Shown: piece after piece, positions 9,000 to 19,400 of the stretch
How positions within the stretch are numbered: the first letter of the stretch is position 1
Layout: every line of letters begins with the position of its first letter
Source of the DNA: Zobellia barbeyronii
Lineage (GTDB): Bacteria > Bacteroidota > Bacteroidia > Flavobacteriales > Flavobacteriaceae
Assembly: GCF_018603515.1 (NCBI RefSeq)
Contig: NZ_JACATN010000003.1
Location: 186,001-250,000, forward strand
DNA length: 64,000 nt
Direction of reading: 5' to 3'
The notes under the pieces: model-generated
Databases searched by the model: none
Told to the model about the DNA's origin: nothing
What the model saw: only the letters and a program-made list of their open reading frames with translations
Made by a program: the position numbers and the translations under genes

Positions 9000-9197
9000 A
9001 TGGAAAGAGTAATACAAAGTAACATCTATTCAGACTTTTTTTACATGCTATTTGGTGTAATCGGCTCAACGATTTACTTCATGAAAGGCAGCTATATACT
9101 TGGTAGTATTTTAGTTGTGTACGGCATTGTATATCTGGTAAAAATCTTAGAGCATTTTTTTAAGAAAAATCAAAATCAGCATAGCCCTGCAGAATAG
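9000..9197 (+). CDS. Small two-helix membrane protein
   Basis: A 65-residue protein with two hydrophobic segments (about 10-28 and 32-52) and a polar tail. The ATG at 9000 follows a 160-base gap without recognisable features. It ends 11 bases before the convergent GH30 gene. Length, composition and a clean start support a real gene, but no family was recognised. Confidence 0.5.
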   Translation: MERVIQSNIYSDFFYMLFGVIGSTIYFMKGSYILGSILVVYGIVYLVKILEHFFKKNQNQHSPAE

Positions 9198-9208
9198 TAC
9201 TTGGTTGG

Positions 9209-10747
9209 CTATTTCTCAAATACAAAAGTAGTCACCGATTTTTCACTCAACAGAAATTTACCATCTTCTGGTTTTTCTAAATTGCTATGCTTTAAATTCT
9301 GGTCCTTATTGGTGGTATAAGACTTTAGCTTGGTGTATCCTTCCATATTCATTTGAAGCGCTAGAAGTACCTTATCCTCTCTTTGGTTGACTGCTACCAC
9401 AACCCTTTTCCCATCTGTATTCTCATATGCTGAAACCAAAATGCCATTTTGTAGCGTCTCTACGCTGGTACTATTATCATACGCAACTGAAATTCGAGTA
9501 GCTCCCGGACGTATAAATCGCGCATAGTTACCAAGCGCCCACAACAATTTTGAATCATAGATAGCACCATCTGCAATGTTCTTATCATGATAGACCAAGC
9601 CATCTTTAAAGTCATACGGACTCATAGCCAACCACCAGTGCCAAGCACTTGCATTGGCAATAGTGAGATCCGCATGAATTACACGCGCCACGTATAAGGC
9701 GGTTTGTATACCCAAATCCCTACCCTTTCCTTTAATCTCTTCGTTATTCTCTAAGATGCAATATTCACTCATCCAATATTCCAAATCTGGATATTTCAGC
9801 AATTTTTCTGCAATGCGTTCTCGCTCTCTTTTTAACTTCTCTATGCTCCAGGTCGTAAAATAACTGTGTGCAGCTATTTTAGGTGCCAAGGTGTTTAAAC
9901 TCCCTAAATAATGTGGGCTTGTGGGATTGAAGAAAGTTTCAATCTGGTCGCTTCTATTTTGGTATTTCTTCTTTGTTCCCGTTAAATAATCGATAGCACC
10001 GGCTTCCGTAATTTCTATTTTAGAGTTGATTTTTTCAAGTTGAAATATCGAATCGATTACCCTAGCGGCCACAGCCAACTCAATATTATTCCAAGGCGAG
10101 CCTTCTTGCCCACCTTTCCATTCCCATTGCGGTTCGTTAAACGGACTCACATAATCAAAATCTATGGCTAAGCTATCTTTAAAGTGATGAAGTACATCTG
10201 TTAGAAAATTGGCATAGGCAGCATAATTGTCACTACTCAAATTTGCCGATAATCCATCGTCCGAATGTGCCTTTTTGTTTTTAGTAAAGTAAATTGGCGG
10301 ACTGTTTACAAAAGCAACAAACTGATGTACACCTTGCTCTTTAGCAGCCTGCAAGAACCAACGCTGTCCTGCTTGTTTTTGCCAGTCATACGTTTCATTG
10401 GCTTGCAGAAATCCTTCGGTTCTTCGCCATGGATCTTTTATACCGCTATCATCTTCCTGAGTGGCACTTCCTGCGCCAATATTAAAACGCCAAGCGGTTA
10501 AACCAATCCCTTTGGGCGAACCCGTTGCATCGGTTTCGGTACTGAACAGCCATTCCGCTACTTTGCTTTTTTTGGCTTCAGGCCACAGCCCTACATATTG
10601 CGCTGCCCAAGCATCCGAAGCGCCAAAATTATGAATGGTCTGAAAAGTAATAGTAGCATCAATATTGATTTCAACAACAGCTTGCCCTTGCGCTGATAGG
10701 AAGTAAAAACTGCTACTCGCTAAACTTAGTAAAATCCATTTTTTCAT
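9209..10747 (-). CDS. Glycoside hydrolase family 30, secreted
   Basis: A 512-residue enzyme with a signal peptide (about 1-20). The (beta/alpha)8 barrel carries the acid/base in SPFNEPQWEW (Glu about 205) and the nucleophile in WMSEYCIL (Glu about 328). A C-terminal beta-sandwich ends in TTFVFEK, as usual for GH30. FVAFVNSPPIYFTKN and PFNEPQWEW resemble the endo-beta-1,6-galactanase branch more than glucosylceramidases, but subfamily needs a tree. The ATG at 10747 is preferred to a GTG just upstream. It is the last gene of the PUL1 operon. Confidence 0.85.
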   Translation of the reverse strand: MKKWILLSLASSSFYFLSAQGQAVVEINIDATITFQTIHNFGASDAWAAQYVGLWPEAKKSKVAEWLFSTETDATGSPKGIGLTAWRFNIGAGSATQEDDSGIKDPWRRTEGFLQANETYDWQKQAGQRWFLQAAKEQGVHQFVAFVNSPPIYFTKNKKAHSDDGLSANLSSDNYAAYANFLTDVLHHFKDSLAIDFDYVSPFNEPQWEWKGGQEGSPWNNIELAVAARVIDSIFQLEKINSKIEITEAGAIDYLTGTKKKYQNRSDQIETFFNPTSPHYLGSLNTLAPKIAAHSYFTTWSIEKLKRERERIAEKLLKYPDLEYWMSEYCILENNEEIKGKGRDLGIQTALYVARVIHADLTIANASAWHWWLAMSPYDFKDGLVYHDKNIADGAIYDSKLLWALGNYARFIRPGATRISVAYDNSTSVETLQNGILVSAYENTDGKRVVVAVNQREDKVLLALQMNMEGYTKLKSYTTNKDQNLKHSNLEKPEDGKFLLSEKSVTTFVFEK

Positions 10748-10772
10748 CACCTTTCCTATATTTCAATTTCTA

Positions 10773-12371
10773 TTATTTCTTGGCTACACTAGGGACTTTC
10801 ATTATGCTGCCCTCATTACTGAAAAATCCATTTTTTAAATCGCCTTCACAAGCTTTTAAAAGTTCCTTTTTAAGTGCTTCCAGTTTATCCGGATGCTCAT
10901 TTGATAAGTCCTTTTCCTCTTTGTAATCCTCAGGTAGAAAGAACAATTCAAATACTTCTTTTTTTAAATCGGTTCTAATTTTCCAACCCTCTTTGGTAAC
11001 TAAAGTGGGACCGGTATACGAGGAATACACCACAGATTCATGACCATTATCTGTACTAGTGCCAAGCAATTCATCATAGTACGAAATACCATCCGTACGG
11101 AACGGTTTATTGAAACCAGTAACCTCTGCAAGTGTGGCCACTAAATCATAATTAGCAACAAGCCGTTTACTAGTTTTTCCCGGTTGTATTTTAGCAGGCC
11201 ATCTAAAAATAAGCGGAACCCTAATTCCACCTTGAAGATTACTTCTTTTCATACCCGCTTGGCCACCGTTACCATCAAAAACATCTCCTGCAAGATTGCT
11301 GTAATATTTACGCTCCACATCGTCAAACCGTTGGCCTGTTTCTATATTCGCGTATGGTTTTAAAACCCGCCCTTCTTGCGCATAATAGATTTCATGACCG
11401 TTATCTGCCGTAAATAGGACAATGGTATTCTCATCTAGTTCTAATTCTTTCAATTTTTGCATTAGCTGCCCCACATTATCGTCCAACATTTTGACCATAG
11501 AGGCGTATTCCTTTTCAATAGGTGTAAGCCTATCGTCATTTACAAAATCCGGATGTACTTTAGGAATGGCCACAGGACCGTGTGGTAGTTGAGTGGGGAA
11601 ATAAAGGAAGAAAGGATTGTCGCGGTTGGTTTCTATAAAATTGAGCGCTCTATTCATAAACAGGTCTTGCGAATAATGAACCTTCCCTTTTATATCATGC
11701 CTTTCCGTGAGGTTCTCAGGTGTTTCTGGCTCACCGGACTTTCCCGCGTTGGCAAGTGTGTTTCCTTTAATATTTACCTTTTTACCATTTTCAAATACAA
11801 AAGGTGGATAAAAACCATGTGCTCTAACATGGTCTAAGTATCCGTAATAATAATCCCAACCATGTCTTTTCATTTGCTGGTCCGTAGCCGAAAAACCCCA
11901 TTCTAACTTCCCGATTTCAGCCGTTTTATATCCTGCTTCTTGGGCTACTTGCCCAAGAAACACCTGATTTTTAGGTATGGGGCGTAGCGCTTGGTTTATA
12001 TTATTTTCAACTTCGGTTTGAGTAAGATTATGTGTACTTATTTTTTTATACATTGCCCCTGGCGTAATCTCAAATTTCTGGGTATGGCAATCCGTAATCC
12101 CTGTTATAAGGGATGCGCGAGCGGGAGCGCATAACATATTAGAGTATGCATTTTGAAAACGAATTCCCTCACTAGCTAATGCATCTATATGTGGAGTTTT
12201 TATGATTTGTTGCCCTTCATGCCCCAATAAACCTATTCCCAAATCATCTGCATAGATTAAAATAATATTGGGCTTTTGATCTACAACATCATTGGTTTTA
12301 TCAGTATTCGATTTACAAGAAAAAAATAATACGAATGAACTCAATGCTATTAAAAAGGATATTCTATTCAT
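10773..12371 (-). CDS. S1-type sulfatase, lipoprotein (PUL1)
   Basis: A 532-residue formylglycine-dependent sulfatase with a lipobox Cys at about residue 19. Residues 37-43 (NIILIYADD) supply metal ligands. The maturation motif CAPAR starts at Cys81, which must be converted to formylglycine by a maturase not encoded here. FTADNGHE and GGIRVPLIFRWP are typical later motifs. It probably removes sulfate from the PUL1 glycan at the cell surface or in the periplasm. The GH30 gene follows 25 bases downstream. The S1 subfamily, and hence which sulfate ester it attacks, is unknown. Confidence 0.88.
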   Translation of the reverse strand: MNRISFLIALSSFVLFFSCKSNTDKTNDVVDQKPNIILIYADDLGIGLLGHEGQQIIKTPHIDALASEGIRFQNAYSNMLCAPARASLITGITDCHTQKFEITPGAMYKKISTHNLTQTEVENNINQALRPIPKNQVFLGQVAQEAGYKTAEIGKLEWGFSATDQQMKRHGWDYYYGYLDHVRAHGFYPPFVFENGKKVNIKGNTLANAGKSGEPETPENLTERHDIKGKVHYSQDLFMNRALNFIETNRDNPFFLYFPTQLPHGPVAIPKVHPDFVNDDRLTPIEKEYASMVKMLDDNVGQLMQKLKELELDENTIVLFTADNGHEIYYAQEGRVLKPYANIETGQRFDDVERKYYSNLAGDVFDGNGGQAGMKRSNLQGGIRVPLIFRWPAKIQPGKTSKRLVANYDLVATLAEVTGFNKPFRTDGISYYDELLGTSTDNGHESVVYSSYTGPTLVTKEGWKIRTDLKKEVFELFFLPEDYKEEKDLSNEHPDKLEALKKELLKACEGDLKNGFFSNEGSIMKVPSVAKK

Positions 12372-12432
12372 CGCTGTTTAAATTTTCAATCCGCCTAAAG
12401 TACACCTAAGGCAAAATTCCATTAGAAAGAAA

Positions 12433-12460
12433 AATAGAGGTTCAAAACGGAACCTCTATT
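12433..12460 (-). terminator. Intercistronic stem-loop after SGNH hydrolase
   Basis: A perfect stem AATAGAGGTT / AACCTCTATT with a loop of eight bases. On the minus strand it is followed by a T-rich run (TTTTTCTTTCT), so it can act as a terminator or attenuator between the SGNH and sulfatase genes. Confidence 0.6.
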
Positions 12461-12529
12461 AAAAAAACTCAACTAACTAAAATGATTTTCTTCAACTTTC
12501 TGGTTTGGTTTAGTGTATTTGAAAAGGAT

Positions 12530-13186
12530 TCAATTCGCTATCAGGTCTTTCTCAATATACTTCACAACTGATTTAGAAAGCAATTCAGAACCTTCTTTGG
12601 TATAATGAACATTCCCCGGACCTGCAGCATGTTTTTTATGCACTTTTTTGGAAATCTTCCCTAAAGGGTTCACCGTAATCCCATACTTCTTCATTACCGC
12701 CAAAGCTTCTCTGTTATATATCTTTTCTGCATTTGCAAAACGGCCTGCTTCTCCTTCCGGAACATAACTTGTAGTGGCAAAAATGAGCTTAGCGCCCGTC
12801 TTTTGTAAACGGATAACCAAAGTTTCTAAATTCGCTCGGTATTCTTCCGGGGTATACGTAACCGTACCTTTTATTTTATCTCTATTTCCCACTTTTTTTG
12901 AGTCTGGATGCCGGTAACACAAATCCCATAATCCCCAATTAAAATGGATAACATCCCATTTGGTGTCACCTAAATATTCATCCAATTTTTCTAGTCCAGT
13001 ACCCGTGTGCTGGGCATTACCTTCATTATGAACCACATTAGCCCTATCCTCTAAAGCTAGTTTTACAAAAGGGGTATACCCTATGGATATAGAATCTCCT
13101 ATGATCAATACATTAGGCCGTTTATCTTGTACGAACCCTACTAGAATTGCGCACAGAATGACAATAAGACTCAGTTTATTTTTCAT
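12530..13186 (-). CDS. SGNH-family hydrolase, putative carbohydrate esterase
   Basis: A 218-residue secreted protein with an N-terminal hydrophobic segment. Block I GDSIS carries the nucleophile Ser at about 32. The HFNWGLWD segment supplies the Asn of the oxyanion hole. The C-terminal GNVHYTKEG supplies the catalytic His; the usual Asp three residues before it is replaced, giving a Ser-His dyad form. Sandwiched between two sulfatases, it probably removes acetyl or another acyl group from the glycan. Substrate is inference. Confidence 0.75.
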   Translation of the reverse strand: MKNKLSLIVILCAILVGFVQDKRPNVLIIGDSISIGYTPFVKLALEDRANVVHNEGNAQHTGTGLEKLDEYLGDTKWDVIHFNWGLWDLCYRHPDSKKVGNRDKIKGTVTYTPEEYRANLETLVIRLQKTGAKLIFATTSYVPEGEAGRFANAEKIYNREALAVMKKYGITVNPLGKISKKVHKKHAAGPGNVHYTKEGSELLSKSVVKYIEKDLIAN

Positions 13187-13260
13187 AGGTACTTGTGGTT
13201 ATTTTAGTGTTCTAGCTCTTTCTTTTAGCTACGGATTGAAGTTTGTCTTTAAAGGAAATA

Positions 13261-13285
13261 AAGAGGTCCAAAAATTGGACCTCTT
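13261..13285 (-). terminator. Intercistronic stem-loop after sulfatase
   Basis: A perfect 11 bp stem AAGAGGTCCAA / TTGGACCTCTT with a three-base loop. The T tract on the minus strand lies before the stem, and only TATTTCC follows it, so it is a poor terminator and may be an RNA-stabilising or processing structure. Confidence 0.55.
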
Positions 13286-13320
13286 CAAAAAAAAACAATT
13301 AACTAAAACTAACGATTATC

Positions 13321-14799
13321 TTATTTGCTGTCTAAATAGGTCTCTTGACTGAAAGTAAACACATCAGAAGGCGTACGTGCATTTTCAAAAAGCGTTTTCA
13401 TTTCCTTTATGACTTCTGGGTTTTTCTCAGCTACATTATTCTGCTCCCCAATATCTGTAGTAAGGTCGTATAGTTTTATGGCAACATCTGCCCCACCGAA
13501 AACATCATACTTTACCGCTTTCCAATTATCTTTACGGATGGCCTGTCTACCGCCTTTTTCATGAAATTCCCAATACAGGTATTCATGATTTTTTTGTAAG
13601 TCTTCATGACCTAAAAGTGTGGGTAAAAATGAAATACCATCTAAGCCTTCAGGTGTTTCAATACCAGCTATTTCTGAGAATGTTGGAAACACATCCCAAA
13701 AAGCAGATACCAGCTCCGTTGTACTTCCCGGTCTAATTTTTCCAGGCCATGCCGCAATCATAGGCACTCTAATTCCACCTTCGTAAAGGTCTCTTTTTGT
13801 ACCCCGAAAAGGTCCGTTACTATCAAAATATTCTGGGTCTGCGCCACCTTCTGTATGCGGGCCATTATCTGAAGTAAAGACCACTACGGTATTATCTGCA
13901 ATACCTAACTCCTCTAGCTTTGCCACGATTTCTCCAACTTGCGCATCTAATAATTGTACCATGGAAACAAATGCCGTGTGAGGTTCTTTTTGTGACCTAT
14001 ATGGCCCTTGGTTAAACTCCGGACCATCATCAACACCTTCATAGGGTGTTTCTGGAGGGAATTTGCCTCTGTTTTTCTCCATGAATTCTTCAGGAGCAGC
14101 CAATTCCGCATGTGGAATAATAGATGCCACATATAAGAAGAACGGATTGTCTTTGTTCAATTCTATAAACTCTAACGTTTTTTCATGAATCAACCCTGGT
14201 GCGTAAGTCCCTTTATTCTTTCCTAAATTCCCTTTGAGCACCAATGAATCTTTATTTGCCCATAGATGGTCTGGGTAATAATTATGCCCCAACCGCTGAC
14301 AATTGTACCCAAAAAAGGTATCAAAGCCTTGGTTTAAAGGATCTCCTTCGGAACCAGGAAATCCAAGTCCCCATTTCCCAAAAGCACCTGTCGCATAGCC
14401 TGCTTTTTGCATAGCCTCCGCCATAGTAAAAGTATTATCGGGTAAAGGATATTGACCCTCTGGCATGATTTCTTTATTTCCCCTAACAACAGTATGCCCT
14501 GTGTGCATACCGGTTAATAATGCCGACCTAGAAGGTGCACAAACCGTACTACCCGAATAGTGCTGCGTGAAAAGCATGCCTTTCTCTGCCAGCTTATCTA
14601 TATGAGGCGTATTGAACTTTTTCTGACCATACGAACTTAGATCACCGTACCCGAGGTCATCTGCCAGTATGTAGACAATATTTGGTTTAGCATTACTAAT
14701 TTCAGTAGTAGGCTCAGTTGTTTCGGCTGTGTTTTTTTCCTTGTTCTTACACGAGAAAACCAAAGTGCCCAGCAAAATAAAATAAAGAAGTTGTTTCAT
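13321..14799 (-). CDS. S1-type sulfatase, lipoprotein (PUL1)
   Basis: A 492-residue sulfatase with the lipobox VFSC (Cys about 17). Metal ligands lie in NIVYILADDLGYGD (40-53). The maturation site CAPSR begins at Cys87, and VVFTSDNGPH and EGGIRVPMIAAWPG follow. It is close to the arylsulfatase / N-acetylgalactosamine-6-sulfatase type by motif style, but no substrate can be read from sequence. It lies just downstream of SusD, separated by a stem-loop, and belongs to the PUL1 operon. Confidence 0.88.
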   Translation of the reverse strand: MKQLLYFILLGTLVFSCKNKEKNTAETTEPTTEISNAKPNIVYILADDLGYGDLSSYGQKKFNTPHIDKLAEKGMLFTQHYSGSTVCAPSRSALLTGMHTGHTVVRGNKEIMPEGQYPLPDNTFTMAEAMQKAGYATGAFGKWGLGFPGSEGDPLNQGFDTFFGYNCQRLGHNYYPDHLWANKDSLVLKGNLGKNKGTYAPGLIHEKTLEFIELNKDNPFFLYVASIIPHAELAAPEEFMEKNRGKFPPETPYEGVDDGPEFNQGPYRSQKEPHTAFVSMVQLLDAQVGEIVAKLEELGIADNTVVVFTSDNGPHTEGGADPEYFDSNGPFRGTKRDLYEGGIRVPMIAAWPGKIRPGSTTELVSAFWDVFPTFSEIAGIETPEGLDGISFLPTLLGHEDLQKNHEYLYWEFHEKGGRQAIRKDNWKAVKYDVFGGADVAIKLYDLTTDIGEQNNVAEKNPEVIKEMKTLFENARTPSDVFTFSQETYLDSK

Positions 14800-14818
14800 A
14801 TTCTAATCTTAGTAAGTA

Positions 14819-14846
14819 CCACGGAGTAAGAAATCATACTCCGTGG
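14819..14846 (-). terminator. Intercistronic stem-loop after SusD
   Basis: A perfect 10 bp stem CCACGGAGTA / TACTCCGTGG with an eight-base loop, 21 bases after the SusD stop codon. No T tract follows on the minus strand, so it may set differential mRNA stability between SusCD and the enzymes rather than terminate. Confidence 0.55.
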
Positions 14847-14867
14847 CAGTTATACTTATCCTTTTAA

Positions 14868-16424
14868 TTATCGGTATCCATTGTTGGTAGGGTCTGATTC
14901 CAATAAGTTTGGATTCAGCTCTAACTGGTTCTGAGGTACAGGCAACAAAACATGGTATGGTTTAATGTTAGCACCTGGATTGTTCCATGGTCTGTGTTGA
15001 ACAGTCTGTACCGTTTCTAACAATATGCCCCAACGTATGAGGTCCATTCTTCTATGGCCTTCTGCACTTAGCTCAAACTTTCGCTCGTCATATATTGCCT
15101 CTCTAAAATCTTCTTTAGACATGCCCGTCCATGGTTGGTCGGGCTCAAATGCTCTTTCTCTTACTTTATTGACATAGAAATAAGCGCCTCCAGGACCGTT
15201 CAATTCATTTTCAGCCTCTGCCGCCATTAAATATACATCAGCTAAACGAAAGACAATATAATTTTCTGGGTGATTGCCACGTAAGGAATTCTCTTGATCC
15301 AAATTCCAGTTCTTTCTAAAATAAGGAAACGCTAGTTTCCATCCCAAATACTCAGTAACAATGGTAGCATCATATCTAAGGTCTCCTTCTTGCCAGTTTT
15401 CTTGTAAAGCAAATTCTGGTAAAGGCACGGACCAACCGTAACCGGTCATATCTTCGGCTTGATCACGTAATAGACCTTGAAATATATCCACTTTAGTTCC
15501 TGAAACACCGTCTACAATAGTATCGTTATTTCGCCCTGCAGGTTCATCTCTAATACGCGGATTATAATCATCCGTTCTTGTGGTAAACAAACCATCATAA
15601 TCGGCTTCAAAATCAACTACATAAATATGTTCGTCGTTATACTGATTGCTTGGATCTGACTGATCAAAAACATCGGCATAATTATCTAATAACCGGTGTG
15701 CTCCACCATCTATTACAACATCGCACTCCGCTTTTGCCAAAGCCCATTCCTCATCAAAAAGGTGGTATTTTGCCTTTAACGTTGCGGCGGCCCATTTACT
15801 AGCTCTACCTAAATCGTTACCAGAGTAAGCACTAGGCAACAAATCAAAAGCTCTTGCCAAGTCTTCCTTCATAGCACTTCTTATCTCTGCCTTTGGAGTT
15901 CTTCCTAATACAGACCTTTCCAAGACAGGCAACTGCTCTGTATAAAAAGGTACGTCTCCCCATAAATTGGTTAAGTGATAATACGCCAGTGCTCTTAGAA
16001 AAAGCAGCTCACCCAATCTACTATCTCTAGCCTCTTGAGTTAAACTTTCATTACCCTCTATATTAGAGATAAATTCTGTTGTATTATTAACCACTTTGTA
16101 CAACTGTATCCAAGTTCCGTTGCCATCTGCAGTTCCTTCCTGAATTAGGTAATTATGAATAGAGCTGTTTACATCTCTATTGGCGGCTTGTATATCTGCA
16201 CCACTGGTGTAATAATTATCTAACCCACGTTGTCTGTACACATTATTGTCTTGCAACAATCTATACACTCCATTTACAGCCAATTCTGCTTCTTTATCAT
16301 TTGTAAAAAAGGCATCTGGTGTAATTTGATCTCTTAAATCCTCTTCCAAGAAATCATCGCATGAGCTTAAAACAAGAAAGCCCACAAGTAGTATCAAAAA
16401 TTTACTCGTTATATTAGTTTTCAT
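14868..16424 (-). CDS. susD: SusD-like glycan-binding lipoprotein (PUL1)
   Basis: A 518-residue surface lipoprotein of the SusD/RagB family with the lipobox LSSC (Cys about 22) followed by DDFLEE, the usual start. TPR-like helices carry LGELLFLRALAYYHLTNLWGDVPF, and the C-terminal half has FRLADVYLMAAEAENEL and YDERKFELSAEGHRRMDLIRWG. It caps the SusC transporter and presents glycan to it. It lies 10 bases downstream of its SusC. Symbol is by family only; ligand specificity is unknown. Confidence 0.92.
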   Translation of the reverse strand: MKTNITSKFLILLVGFLVLSSCDDFLEEDLRDQITPDAFFTNDKEAELAVNGVYRLLQDNNVYRQRGLDNYYTSGADIQAANRDVNSSIHNYLIQEGTADGNGTWIQLYKVVNNTTEFISNIEGNESLTQEARDSRLGELLFLRALAYYHLTNLWGDVPFYTEQLPVLERSVLGRTPKAEIRSAMKEDLARAFDLLPSAYSGNDLGRASKWAAATLKAKYHLFDEEWALAKAECDVVIDGGAHRLLDNYADVFDQSDPSNQYNDEHIYVVDFEADYDGLFTTRTDDYNPRIRDEPAGRNNDTIVDGVSGTKVDIFQGLLRDQAEDMTGYGWSVPLPEFALQENWQEGDLRYDATIVTEYLGWKLAFPYFRKNWNLDQENSLRGNHPENYIVFRLADVYLMAAEAENELNGPGGAYFYVNKVRERAFEPDQPWTGMSKEDFREAIYDERKFELSAEGHRRMDLIRWGILLETVQTVQHRPWNNPGANIKPYHVLLPVPQNQLELNPNLLESDPTNNGYR

Positions 16425-16434
16425 ATCTGCTTTT

Positions 16435-19400
16435 TTAAAATTCTACTTTTATACCTAAGGTTATTGATTTCGCATAAGGATATTGACCTGATGCAAAACC
16501 TTGGGAAACAGAACCAAAAGAATTATTAGTACTTTCAGAACTAAAATTATTCACTTCTGGATCACCCAAAGTAAAGTCAGTAAAAAGTAAAAGATTTGTT
16601 CCGGTAACATAAACGTTCAATGAACTGAACACATCACTAAGCCCTCCTGATTCTAACGGGACATTGTAATTTAAAGACATGGTTTTTAACCTTATGTAAG
16701 AACCATCTTCTATATTTAAACTGCTATTAGGATTAAAAAGACTGTTGGATGGTCCTGCTCTTGGAATGTCTGAAGTTTCATTTACACCAGCAATCCAACG
16801 GTCTAGAACTATAGGGTCCACATTTTGTTCTCCCCTACCAAAATAGGCCGTTTGTGAACGTACATTATATATTTCTGCACCATAACTTCCGTGAAAAAAG
16901 ACATCTAACGAAAGGTTTTTATAAGTGAATGTATTTCTAAACCCACCATAAAAATCTGGGATAGGGCTACCTAATACTACTGAATCCTCATCATTAATAT
17001 TAGAATCGCCATTAACATCTTCGTATCTAGGACCACCAATAAAAGACCGTCCTTCTCTACCGTCTGCAATAATCTCATCTGCACTTTTATAGGTTCCCAA
17101 ATATTTAGCCCCAACAAAAGTAGGTAGTGATTCTCCAACGATTAACCTAGCAGAGTTACCACCTTGATTTCCTGTAGATTGTAAAGTAATATACTCTTGA
17201 CCATCCAACTCTAATATCTCACTTTTATTAGAAGATATACTTAGGTTGGATTCCCATTGAAAATTCTCATTCTCTACGTTAACAGTATTTAAACCAAATT
17301 CAAAACCACTGTTTCGTACAGAACCTAGGTTTTGTAATTGGGTTGTGGAGTTCGCACCCACTTGCCCAGACAGCGCTACTGCTAATAATAAATCTTCGGT
17401 TGTCTTCTTATAATAATCGGCTTCAAAAGTTATTCTATTATTAAAGAAACCCAATTCAATACCCAAATCTAATTGTTTGGTGGTTTCCCAACTTAAACCG
17501 CTACTTGGTACATCGCCAACTGCAACCCCATTTATTAAGGAGCCATTAAAAACCGTTGTGGTGTTATTATAAGTTGCTAATGAATTATAAGCTTTGACCC
17601 CTTGCTCTCCAACAATACCGTAACTACCTCTAATTTTAAACCTATCTATGACATCTGAATCTGCCATAAAGTTTTCCTCGTCTACATTCCAAGCGGCACC
17701 TATAGAAGGGAAAAAGGCATATTTATTACCCGTTTCAAATACAGAAGAGCCATCATACCTACCAACCAACGTGAGCAAATATTTACTTTTGTAGCCATAG
17801 TTAACACGACCAAGAAATGAACTTAAGGTACGTTGACTATATCCCGAGCCTACTACTGCTGTTGAAGCATCACCTAAAGCTAAATTATTGAAAAGTACAA
17901 CATCGTTAGGAAATTGATCAGCCTCAGAACGAGTACTCTCATTATTATCCTTTTGCCAAGTAAAACCACCTAGTACTTTTATAGAATGATCATCTAAATC
18001 TAAGTTATAGTTCAGCGTGTTTTCATTCAATATACTCTTCGTAAAGTTGGTGTTAATACGACCGAAACCTCCATTTACTCTTTCTGGTAAAATACCTGGT
18101 AAGTAGTTGTTCTCCTTTACATAATTTAACTGAGCTCCAAAAGTAGATTTAAAAGAAAGGTTTTTAGCTATTTCATATTCTACATATGCATTGGTTATTA
18201 CTTGGGTAACCAAATCATGGTCTACACGTAATTGTATATCTGCTTCTGGGTTACGTTCCAATCCTGCACTAATAGGATTTTCGAACGAAAAACTTCCATC
18301 TTCCAAATACACCGGACGTGTTGGTAATACTTGGGATACAATCCCACCATAATCTACTTTGTTATTTTCTATCTTATAGTGCGTAATATTAGCTCTAATA
18401 CCTGTCTTAAACCGATCCGAAACTCTAACATCAAGATTGGTTCTGAAGTTTACCCTTTCTAATCCAGAGCCTCTAAGAACCCCTTTTTGATTGAAATAAT
18501 TTCCAGAGATAAAGTAATTGGCATTTTCAGAATTCCCAGTTACGGATACATCCGTATTTGAAATAGAACCCGGTTGCTCCACTAAATCCAACCAATCTGT
18601 GGTAGTCGTAGTGTCTGGATTTAAAACCAATGGTAATGTACTATCCGTAAGTCCAAAACCATCTGGTCCCGGTGTAAACTGATACGATTCATTTTTATAG
18701 TTCACAAAATCTTGTCCGCCAAGAATATCTATACGGTTTGCCGTTCCTTGTAAACTTTGGTAATGATTTATGGCAACTACCGGTTTCCCTGGCGCCATGC
18801 CTTTACCATTTTTAGTAGTAATTAAAATTACCCCAGAAGCACCCCTTGTACCATATATGGAAAGTGCGGTGGCATCTTTTAATATTTCAATAGAAGCAAT
18901 ATCGTTTACGTTTATCGTATTCAGGTTAAAACCTGTTCCTGCAATGAAACCATCAATAACATATAACGGATCATTATTTCCGTTGATAGAACTATTACCC
19001 CTAATACGAATAGTGGAACCAGAACCTGGTGTACCATTGTTGGAAGTAACCTCTACCCCAGTAGCACGCCCTTGCAACGCTTGATCTACTCTAGCTACAG
19101 GTTGGTTTTCCAGAACATCTGATTTAATAGAAGATACGGAAGACACTAAATCTTTTTTGGTAGATGTACCATACCCAATAACAACAACCTCTTCTAAAAG
19201 AGCCACGTCTTCTTGTAGTACCATATTAATGGTAGTTTCGTTTCCTACTGGAATACTTTTGGTAACAAATCCCAAATAACTAAACTCTAATGTAGCACCC
19301 TCAGTTGCTTTTATAGTATAGTTTCCATCAAAATCGGCCACGGTTCCTACCGTAGTTCCTTTTACTAAAACATTTACACCCGGTAGCGGTTGGCCAGACT